Source of the DNA: Candidatus Parcubacteria bacterium
GTDB taxonomy: Bacteria > Patescibacteriota > Minisyncoccia > UBA6257 > 2-01-FULL-56-20
Length of the DNA: 5,079 nucleotides
Reading direction: 5' to 3'
Assembly (NCBI GenBank): GCA_027424065.1
Contig: DAIBYH010000036.1
Coordinates: 1-5,079, forward strand
The translations under genes and the position numbers were made by a program. Below are positions 4,800-5,079 of the stretch, in pieces (position 1 is the first letter of the stretch; every line of letters starts with the position of its first letter). Below the pieces are notes generated by a model that had not been told where the DNA came from, did no database searches, and saw only the letters and a list, made by a program, of their open reading frames with translations.

Positions 4800-5079
4800 A
4801 TGATCACACCGGAAGAGCTAAAGGACGGCGTCCATCTCGCGGAGAACACTGCGATCATGGAAAGCCAATTGTCAACATTTCAACGGGTCGGCGCTCCGCA
4901 GGCCATGCTCGATGAACGGCGAACCCGGCTCGGATCGCTGTACGCGGAAATCATGGACAACACGGTCGCAGAGAAGCTTCTTCCCCAGGCACGGAGGACC
5001 ATCCGCATGCAGGGAACGCGCGTCGCAGCACTTGAAGCGACGCTCCTCGGAGAGGTCGCGAACGCGATCGGCAATGAGG
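4800..5079 (+). CDS. Unrecognised alpha-helical protein, C-terminus cut off by the right window edge
   Basis: The first 93 codons are present and the frame is open at the right edge, so total length is unknown. The start ATG at 4800 has a strong Shine-Dalgarno sequence, GGGAGGAA, about five bases upstream, and no competing start. The visible part (beginning MITPEELKDGVHLAENT) has no signal peptide, membrane segment or cysteine. It is rich in Glu, Arg, Ala and Leu and looks almost wholly helical, with amphipathic stretches such as LDERRTRLGSLYAEIMD and EKLLPQARRTIRMQ that could form a helical bundle or coiled coil. It is transcribed divergently from obg. I recognise no family and assign no function. 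Confidence is good that it is a real gene because of the ribosome site, the codon use like its neighbours and the clear gap before it. Confidence 0.7.
   Translation, partial: MITPEELKDGVHLAENTAIMESQLSTFQRVGAPQAMLDERRTRLGSLYAEIMDNTVAEKLLPQARRTIRMQGTRVAALEATLLGEVANAIGNE

Noticed and set aside
4880..5074. A 64-codon minus-strand open frame at the right edge.
   Set aside because: It is antisense to the plus-strand gene at 4800, which has a strong ribosome site; the minus frame has none and looks like a GC-rich shadow.
1..5079. Search by eye for tRNA, rRNA, CRISPR repeats, transposases, attachment sites and known riboswitches.
   Set aside because: No cloverleaf, spaced repeat array, transposase motif or recognisable riboswitch core was seen.

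Overview
The window is ordinary bacterial chromosome, moderately GC-rich and densely coded, with three genes on the minus strand and the start of one gene on the plus strand. It probably comes from a Candidate Phyla Radiation (Patescibacteria)-like bacterium. That is inference from three things: the look of the Obg N-terminus (GDGGKGAVAFNK followed by LGPTGAAGGRGG), a compact and partly degenerate ABC-F protein, and a large secreted lipase-like protein with an FnIII-like module. It was not tested by any search. I see no RNA gene, CRISPR array, transposase or phage gene.

Layout from left to right. (1) 1-2066, minus strand: a large secreted alpha/beta-hydrolase of the LCAT-like type (lecithin:cholesterol acyltransferase-like lipase/acyltransferase). 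It has a signal peptide, an unrecognised N-terminal region, an FnIII/Ig-like region, and a catalytic domain with a readable Ser-Asp-His triad. It is open at the left edge; 688 codons are present. (2) 2067-2174: an intergenic region with two consecutive hairpins, one an 18-bp perfect stem, acting as the terminator of the upstream genes. (3) 2175-3629, minus strand: an ABC-F ATPase with an intact first ATPase domain and an eroded second one. (4) 3630-3693: a short junction with a candidate promoter and a small GC hairpin followed by T-rich sequence, directly before the ABC-F start. (5) 3677-4666, minus strand: the ribosome-assembly GTPase Obg. (6) 4667-4799: a divergent intergenic region with candidate promoters in both directions and two mutually exclusive hairpins before the next gene. 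(7) 4800 to the right edge, plus strand: the first 93 codons of an unrecognised alpha-helical protein.

Obg and the ABC-F protein both act on the ribosome (50S assembly, and E-site translation factor or protection). They are close neighbours on one strand and may be co-transcribed, although the promoter- and terminator-like signals between them allow separate control. The lipase gene beyond the double hairpin is probably its own transcription unit and acts outside the cytoplasm.

The most unusual points are: the degenerate second nucleotide-binding domain of the ABC-F protein; a 16-bp perfect inverted repeat bracketing the ABC-F gene; the switch-like hairpin pair over the ribosome binding site of the 4800 gene; and the multidomain secreted LCAT-like enzyme. 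I do not see a convincing new multi-gene system.
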